From assembly GCA_027596035.1 (NCBI GenBank), contig JADGJA010000002.1, forward strand, positions 58,879 through 122,878: a DNA stretch of 64,000 bases, in the 5' to 3' direction. The notes beneath the pieces are model-generated. The model was not told the origin of the DNA, made no database searches, and saw only the letters and a program-made list of their open reading frames with translations. The first letter of the stretch is position 1, and each line of letters starts with the position of its first letter. The position numbers were made by a program, and so were the translations under genes. Source of the stretch: Thoreauomyces humboldtii (lineage: Eukaryota; Chytridiomycota; Chytridiomycetes; Spizellomycetales; Powellomycetaceae). Shown here in pieces: positions 58,061 through 64,000 of the stretch.

Positions 58061-58440
58061 ATGGTGGCTGTCGACGATGAAAGGGTAGGTAGCCGACGAC
58101 GACAGAAGGAAGTGTCGTTGGTGGTTGAGGAAAGAGTTGGTAGGTGGTTGTCGACGACGACCCAAGGTGGTTGCTATCGATAACGATGTCGTTGGGGGAC
58201 CGAGAGATGTGAGGAGGCTGACGACGGCGACAAAATGGACCGATGGTGGCTGTCGACGATGAAAGGGTAGGTAGCCGACGACGACAGAAGGAAGAGACGG
58301 CTGGTGGATGAGGAAAGAGTTGGTAGGTGGTTGTCGACGACGACCCAAGGTGGTTGCTATCGATGACGATGTCGTTGGGGGACCGAGAGATGTGAGGAGG
58401 CTGACGACGGCGACAAAAAGGACCGATGAGGGGGTAGGTA
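58061..58440. repeat. 182-bp direct tandem repeat, about 2.1 copies
   Basis: The unit beginning ATGGTGGCTGTCGACGATGA at 58061 recurs at 58243, a period of 182 bp, with near identity over most of its length (for example TGGGGGACCGAGAGATGTGA and GGTAGGTGGTTGTCGACGAC in both). A third, partial and diverged copy starts near 58420. The period is not a multiple of three, so it does not look like an in-frame protein repeat. Confidence 0.85.
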
Positions 58441-58635
58441 GCCGACGGCGACAGAAGCAAGAGTTGGAACGTGGTGGCCGACGACCATGGAAGGTGGGTT
58501 GCTGTCGATGACGACGGTGTGAGGAGCTCTGGTTGTCTGGATGGCGACGACGGGTAGGTACTTGATGTGTGCACGACCTTGCCGTCGACGATGATGGAAC
58601 GCAGGAGAGATGGGCGAGCGGACGAAGGAAGCCTT

Positions 58636-58668
58636 GTGTAGGTAGGTAGGTAGGTAGGTAGGTAGGTT
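58636..58668. repeat. (TAGG)n microsatellite
   Basis: Seven or so perfect TAGG units in the gene-poor interval, just beyond the 182-bp repeat array. Confidence 0.9.
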
Positions 58669-60291
58669 GTCGAGGGGGCGAGGAAGGCTCGGATGTGCTA
58701 AGCGGGTGACGGGAAAGGAACCCGGAAGGGGAAGGTTGAGGAGTGGGTGGCTGTGCAGGTGCTTAAGAGCAGCGCCGGTTGAAGGTATGGGAGAGTGGTC
58801 CGGGGGGAGGGCAGGACGGGTCTTTTCTATACGATTTCTGCGAGGGGAGGGGAACGGGCATGAAACGGCCTAAAAAGGCCTAAAAAGGCCTGGAAGGGCC
58901 TGAACGGGCGTGGGACTGTCCCACACGCATTACGAATCGGCCCACCTGGATCGGGTCCCGAAACTCCGAGGGTCATGCGTCCAAAGTCCGAGGGGTGGAG
59001 TTGGGTGGGTGAACCGCGTGTATAAAAGGCTGGGGACTGCAATGGCTGCGCATGACGGAAAATCGGAACTTTTCGACAGATCTCTCCTATTGAACCCAAG
59101 GCGCGCGAGCTCGGTATTGTCTCCTTGGAGGCTCTTCCCACGAACTCGTCTTGGCAAATGCTTCGTCATACGTTCTGAGTAAGCGATCACGCCATCCCAA
59201 ATGCTCTTCCGCGGAACCTTGGCTAACGAGAAACCTGCGTTCCGTGTGATCCGACTTTCCGGATCCGGCTGTTTCCCTGTTCCTGATGATCGAGCCGTCG
59301 ATAGTCGGTTCGGCCGAGACCGGGGGCAGGATCCATGTCTTCTTGTGACCTCGGAATGAGCCTGGGAACGTTGCGAGGGCAAGTGCGCTTGGGGAAGATC
59401 AACAAGCGAGGTTACTCAGTATTACGCAACCGCAGAAAGGAAGCTGTTTCTGAAGCGGGATGAGGGCGGAAAGACAACGAGAATGTCACTATGTTTCCCT
59501 ATGCCAATGGAGGCCTGCGAGGGGAAGCTGGTCCCAGAGAAAGTACAGCACGTGCAAAACGCAGGGTTTCAAAGCGACGCGTGGCATGCTGGCGAAAACG
59601 GCCTACTGGCAGATTCGGCAGACCGAACCACTCCGCAGACCAAGCAGACCAAGCAGGCGAATGCGTGAGGAACCTCGAGTTCCTTGCAGGTTGGTTCCTC
59701 GGAAGCAGAAGACTGGTTATCTCTTCTGATGTTGAGGGAGCTGGTCGGCTGCTTCGCAATTCCCGCTTTCCAAATGCTCTTGACAGTATAACCCTTCTTT
59801 GAGGGCTTCTATACTTACCCTGTGCAGACGTCCACTATTCCCTTCATTTCCAGATTGCTGCTTGATTTGGCGGCCGCTATTCCGTGTGCTGTGAACTGAC
59901 CAGAAGATCGATGGGGAGACATTAGGTGTTCCATGGCGGTTCCCGCAATGTAGCAGCTCGTCACAGGCCAACTCCAGGATACATGTAGCGCCATAAAAGT
60001 GGCAGCTTCACGGGCGTAGGAAAGGTTGTCATGCCAGTAGTTCGGGCATCACTTCGCTGAATCCGCGCACAGGAGGGGGGACTGCTGATAAATTCAACTC
60101 GTAATTAGCTTTCTTCCCGCCTGTTTGCACCGTTCACGGCTTTATCATGTGTTCTCAATGCCGAGCACTCAGCTCTCTTCTCCCGGCAGCGGCAACGGTG
60201 TCTTTGGTGGCTTGCCTCTTCATGCAGAGCTGTATGAGCTGCTGAGCTATCACGGTTTTCTCGAGCCTTGAGGCACAAGGCAAAGCACACC

Positions 60292-61598
60292 ATGTTTCAA
60301 AGAACAAGTTCGAGGTGCTTGACGCTAGCGTTGCGAAGCAGACATACGGCCAAATGTCGCAAGTCCACTCTGGCATCTCCATCGTCAAGCGCCGCTCCGG
60401 GGGTTGCGTTTGACATGGATGGTGTACTAATCAAAGGTTCGGGACAGTCGTCATTACCAGCCATTCCTGTCGAGGTACTCACAACCCTTTGGCCATATCC
60501 GGAACAGGACAGTCTGCCATTCCGGGCGCTAGAAGAGCACTTGAGCGCCTCCGAGGCGATAACTCTCAGAACCGAGAGTTTCCTTTCATCGTCCTGACGA
60601 ACTCAGGCGGAGAAAAGGAGGAGGAAAAGGCTCATCGACTCTCGAAGAAGCTTGGCTTGGAGGTAGCACGCTTGGTCTAACAACGATACGGCTGTAGAGA
60701 GCGACGGATTAGCTCACGCGGAAACGCCTCTTGTCAACAGATCTCACCATCGCAGTTTATTGTTTCGCACTCGCCCATGAGGCAGCTGGCCGACGTGTAT
60801 CGTGACAAGCTTGTCTTCATCGTCGGACCGCCCAACTGCAAGAACGTGGCTCACGCATATGGCTTCAAGCACGTGATACTCAGCTCGGAGATGAGGGAAT
60901 GGGATCGTAGTCTGTGGCCGTTCGCCGTTCGTGACGAGCACAAACACGAAAAGGTATGGATCGTCTGATGGGTTGGACAAGCGCCATGTATTCCTGAATG
61001 TTTACTTCACTTTCAAACACAGACGCAGGAGGATCTTTCCAGCCGTCCGATCAGTGCCGTCATGATCTTCCACGATTCGCCGGATTGGGGGCTCGACATA
61101 CAACTCATTACGGACGTGCTGATGTCGCAGGACGGTCGCATCACCACCCGTCAGGATATCTCCTCGGAGCGTCCCATTGTCCAGTCCGTGCCGCTCTACA
61201 GTTCGGCCGCTGACTTTCTCTGGTCGAACGAGTGGCAACACCCACGGTTCGGCCAGGGTGGGTTCGTCAGAGCCCTTGGGGGAGTATGGAAGGAACTGTC
61301 GGGCTCCGACCTCAAGATCGACACGCAGTTCGGGAAACCGAGTGCCGCCACTTACGATTATGCGAAGGCTGTCATGACCGATTTTGCGGGTTCGATCCCA
61401 CCACATGTGTACATGGTGGGAGATAACCCGGCGAGCGACATCCAAGGCGCGAACATCAATGGGTGGAAGTCAATCTTGGTCGAGACGGGGGTGTATCGTC
61501 CCGGCGTCAAGCTGACGGAGGCCCAACGACCAACGACCATCGTAAATGACGTGGCATCTGCTGTAGACTGGATTTTGAAGGAGGAGGGATGTGCATAG
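60292..61598 (+). CDS. HAD-superfamily hydrolase, CECR5/YKR070W type, mitochondrial
   Basis: Exons 60292-60436, 60508-60662, 60741-60953, 61023-61598; 362 aa. HAD phosphatase of subfamily IIA. The N-terminal 35 residues (MFQRTSSRCLTLALRSRHTA..) look like a mitochondrial presequence. Motif I is FDMDGVLIKG (Asp41, Asp43), motif II lies in IVLTNSGGEKEEEKA, and motif III is MVGDNPASDIQGANINGWKS with the typical VETGVYRPG end. A cap domain between them (FHDSPDWGLDIQLITDVL, PLYSSAADFLWSNEWQHPRFGQG) matches the CECR5/HDHD5 group. The physiological substrate of this group is not known to me. All junctions are in phase; the ATG follows CACC. Confidence 0.92.
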
Positions 61599-61934
61599 AT
61601 ATCATGCGTAAATTTAGATTAGAACAGTGCCAGAACGGCGTTTCAATTTTGATATCTCGAAAAGACGGCGAACAAGGCAAGAGAGAAGGGGAAATGTACA
61701 TGGGGGGAGAGAGCGTCTTTCGTGAGATGCGAATGAAGTGTATGAAGTGTATGAAGCTGCAGCCTAGAAATCGAAGGCTGAAAAATCATTTAGTTTCCCC
61801 GTCAAGTTATTTCGACACAAACAATGCAGTGGTTCCATCCTTACATTCCGCGTGAAGGTGCCAGAGTGATGACCGATCAGAGCATCTCCTGACCGAATCT
61901 CGCGTTGCCCGCACCAAGCCGGCAGGTCCACAAA

Positions 61935-63703
61935 CTATGAGGGGGATCCTGGGTCAGCCACTCGCTCGAGAAGGGACAACGGGTCTTGCGGATGTGTCTT
62001 ACCTCCGATGGCGGCGTCCAGATCCTTGTACTCTTCTTTGATCTCTTTACATAACATTTCGATCCTTGGCTTGGAGTGCACGATCTCGATCCTCTGTCCC
62101 TCCTTCCTCTCCCCTCCCTTCTCGACGACGGTCACATCCTCCTTCGTTCCGTTGCACTTGAGGACCATATCCCCTCGGGTGACAAAGATGCGGACCCTGG
62201 CGCCCAGAGAGCACGCTCGTTCCAGCTCCTCCCTGAACCACTCGACGTGGTCCTCGTCCGACACCGTCCAGATGAACTCGACGTGCTGGTCGCTCGACCT
62301 GGCGCTCTGGAGGACGGTGGTGAGGACCGAGATCATGGGCGTCGCGCCGATCCCGCCGGCGATCAGGACGACGAGACCGTAAGCGTCCGCTGTTATGTCC
62401 CATGCGCCGTAAGGGCCGTCCACGTGGGCCGTCAGGTTCGGGTTGGTCGTGGCGTGTTCTACGAGCTTTCTGGTGAAGTTGCCAACGTTGCGGAGGACGA
62501 GCGTGTAGGATGGGTGATCCGAAGACGTGGTCAAACCTGCGGCCGATCCGTTCTCCAACGTGCTCGAAGAACCGCCGCCGGATCCGGGTCGTTGAGCGCC
62601 GGACACGATGCTGGCCGGATGCCACTCCATGAGACCCGCTTTCGGCACGTTCAGGTAGACGTATTGTCCGGCCTCGTACGCTTTCCCCCAGAACTGCTTC
62701 TGGGTCACTTCGAGCCTCGTGACCTCTCCGTTGGCATCGGGTACGGCGTGGACCGTGACGGGTCTCATCCAGCCCTTGACGAACCTCGTCACACGGTCGA
62801 GGGCCCAGAGCGCCAGCGGCGGCATCGTGTAGTTGAATGCGTAGGTGGTGTGGAAGTTGACGAGGACGAAGGCGCCTAGGAACGCGACGACGTGCACGAC
62901 GTAGAACAGCTCTCGACAGAACCTGCGGACGGGACCGACGGCGAAGATGGCGAGAAGGGTGACGCAGGACGCGACGGCGGGACCGAACTTCATGCGCGGC
63001 TGGTAGGTGAACTCGAAGTCGGCCATGCCTTCCTTTGTCCACTGGCTCAGGTAGAGGCCACCGTGCATCCAGGCAAAAAAGAGGGCGCCGACGCCGAACC
63101 ACTTGTGGAACTCGACGGTGCGCTCAAAGGGCAGGGCAAAGATGTAATAGACGGGCGAGTTGCGGAGGGCAAAGATGACGGCCACGCAGAGGTTGGAAAG
63201 GGCCATGTAACCGTATCTTGGGTAGCCGACGTCGCTATCGAGACGGATGGTTCCGGTGGCAAAGAGGGCGGATAGGGTGATGTATGCAGCGAGGAAGAGG
63301 ACGAGGCGAGTTGGGTAGTATGGGTACGTTGGCAAGTGGAAGTACGTTGCGCGGTGGACGGTCAGCACGACCGGATTGACCTTGCCTTGCCTTCGCTGAT
63401 GTGTTCCTGTAAAAGTTCAGCAATCAGCATGACGATTGCCTCGGCGGTACTTGAGCAAGATGGAAAGAGCATGGGCAGCTTACGATTCAGGAAAGGCAGG
63501 AAGGCTGAGCCACGTCGAATCAAACGCGGTACGCTCTGAGCGACGACCAAGAGGACCAGGGCGATGTAGTACCATTGACCGGCGAGAGCATTGTTGCCGT
63601 CAAAGAGGAGCATCTTTGGCTCTGCGGGCCCTGCGGGCATGTCCATTCCGGGCATGTCGCCAGACGTGTCTGACATTCCCGGCATACCTGCCATGTCAGC
63701 CAT
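61935..63703 (-). CDS. Ferric-reductase-like transmembrane oxidoreductase, apparently truncated by a frameshift
   Basis: Exons 63703-63484, 63406-62003, 61948-61935; 545 aa as read. FRE/NOX-type proteins carry electrons from cytosolic NADPH through FAD and two membrane hemes to metal ions outside. The N-terminus is Met-rich (seven Met in the first 22 residues), followed by a first membrane helix, FALPFERTVEFHKWFGVG, then HGGLYL, FYVVHVVAF and NFHTTYAF, which supply the paired heme histidines. A FAD domain (QYVYLNVPKAGLMEWHPASI) and NADPH loop (IAGGIGATPMISVLTTVL) follow. The family's last element, a CGP motif, is missing from the encoded protein: the spliced frame stops at a TAG just after GGSPS. 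The motif is present in the next frame (see findings). The last intron has a GTAAGA donor and CTGAC branch site. Either a sequencing error in a C run or a real frameshift. Confidence 0.85.
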
Positions 63704-64000
63704 CCTTTCTAAGGAAGAAGAGAGAGGAGAGGAGAGGCGAGGAGAGGAGAGATGGAGCCAGAGGGAGGCGGATGATCTATGGACAGCTAAGAATCGAAGG
63801 CAGTGCAGAAGTCCTGTGTTATCGTGTCGTTGAAGTGTACGAGTATTGTGTATGAAGTGTGCGAGAGAGTGTGAGGGAGAGAGAGAGAGGAGGGGGAATG
63901 GGACGCGATGCGGGAGACCCCAGCAAAAAGACCTCACTCGCTCTCCAGGAGTCTTCTCGTACCGGGGGGGGCGCCGGGGGGGGGGGGGGGGGGGGGGGGG
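63704..64000. other. 5' flank of ferric-reductase-like gene, ending in poly-G
   Basis: The first 200 bases upstream of the ATG on the minus strand are rich in GAGAG/GAGGA repeats on the plus strand (63717-63755 and 63867-63898). The window ends with GGGGGGG-CGCC and then 25 consecutive G (63976-64000). Confidence 0.6.

Larger units (their letters stand above)
55786..60291. other. Gene-poor, repeat-rich interval
   Basis: About 4.5 kb without a confident gene, the longest such stretch in a window where genes are otherwise at most 1.5 kb apart. From 57260 to 58640 the DNA is built of GACGAC-, GTAG- and TGGTGG-like words; most minus-strand frames are open and read as Ser/Thr/Pro/His-rich protein by composition alone. 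It contains the tandem repeat, microsatellite and possible spliced ORF listed separately, plus three copies of an 11-nt word (GGCCTAAAAA-like) at 58867-58900. From 59183 to 60291 I see nothing recognisable. Confidence 0.6.

Noticed and set aside
57693..58574. 293-codon Ser/Thr/Pro-rich minus-strand ORF over the repeat block
   Set aside because: All minus-strand frames are open here because of base composition, and the 182-bp repeat shifts its frame; no conserved domain.
61388..61403. Perfect tRNA B-box-like string (GGTTCGATCCC)
   Set aside because: It lies in the coding exon of the HAD hydrolase (DFAGSIPPHVYMVGDN) and no A box or cloverleaf surrounds it.
62047..63102. 351-codon Arg-rich minus-strand ORF
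   Set aside because: Alternative frame of the ferric-reductase exon; composition is that of a GC-rich shadow.
1..64000. CRISPR arrays, insertion sequences, rRNA genes
   Set aside because: Looked for and not found; all confident genes are eukaryotic and the only repeats are microsatellites and one short tandem array.

Overview
This window is nuclear DNA of a fungus. All confident genes are eukaryotic and intron-rich: up to 13 exons per gene, introns mostly 50-90 nt with GT..AG ends, several with a CTGAC- or CTAAC-like branch site. The gene set is fungal: a CYP51 sterol demethylase, a PDR-type ABC transporter, ISN1, CCE1, a FOL3-type dihydrofolate synthase and a ferric-reductase homologue. I cannot fix the phylum. 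Intron density and several protein details would suit a basidiomycete or a zoosporic/early-diverging fungus. I saw no prokaryotic, viral or intact transposon genes.

Layout: (1) 1-5.5 kb, minus strand: an EDEM/MNL1-type ER mannosidase running off the left edge, then glycyl-tRNA synthetase. (2) 6.6-20.1 kb, plus strand: a transmembrane redox fusion (DOMON + cytochrome b561 + cytochrome b5 + NAD(P)H/FAD reductase carrying an SH3 insert), ribosomal protein eL8, cytosolic leucyl-tRNA synthetase and the DEAD-box helicase MAK5. (3) 20.4-31.4 kb: an ADCK2/Cqd1-type mitochondrial kinase-like protein (minus), a CSC1/TMEM63 channel (plus), the mitochondrial Holliday-junction resolvase CCE1 (minus), a small unrecognised gene with a mitochondrial-type presequence (minus), and an Atg38/NRBF2-like MIT plus coiled-coil protein (plus). 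(4) 32.8-46.0 kb: medium-chain acyl-CoA dehydrogenase (plus), a CSN12/PCID2 PCI protein (minus), a PDR ABC transporter (plus), IMP 5'-nucleotidase ISN1 (plus) and an FMP32/MCUR1-family mitochondrial protein (plus). (5) 46.6-55.8 kb: a G-protein alpha subunit (minus), a PH-domain protein (plus), dihydrofolate synthase (minus) and CYP51/ERG11 (plus). (6) 55.8-60.3 kb is gene-poor and repeat-rich, with a 182-bp tandem repeat. (7) 60.3-64.0 kb: a CECR5-type HAD phosphatase (plus) and a ferric-reductase-type oxidoreductase (minus). The window ends in a run of 25 G that is probably a contig-end artefact.

Most genes are housekeeping (translation, ribosome biogenesis, ER quality control, mitochondrial metabolism) and do not form one pathway. 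I rebuilt exons by hand from splice consensus, reading-frame phase and family conservation; nearly all multi-exon models close in frame from ATG to stop. The items most worth following are the single-chain electron-transfer protein at 6.6-9.7 kb with its SH3 insertion, the apparent one-base frameshift that cuts the CGP motif off the ferric reductase, and the small spliced gene at 27.9-28.6 kb.
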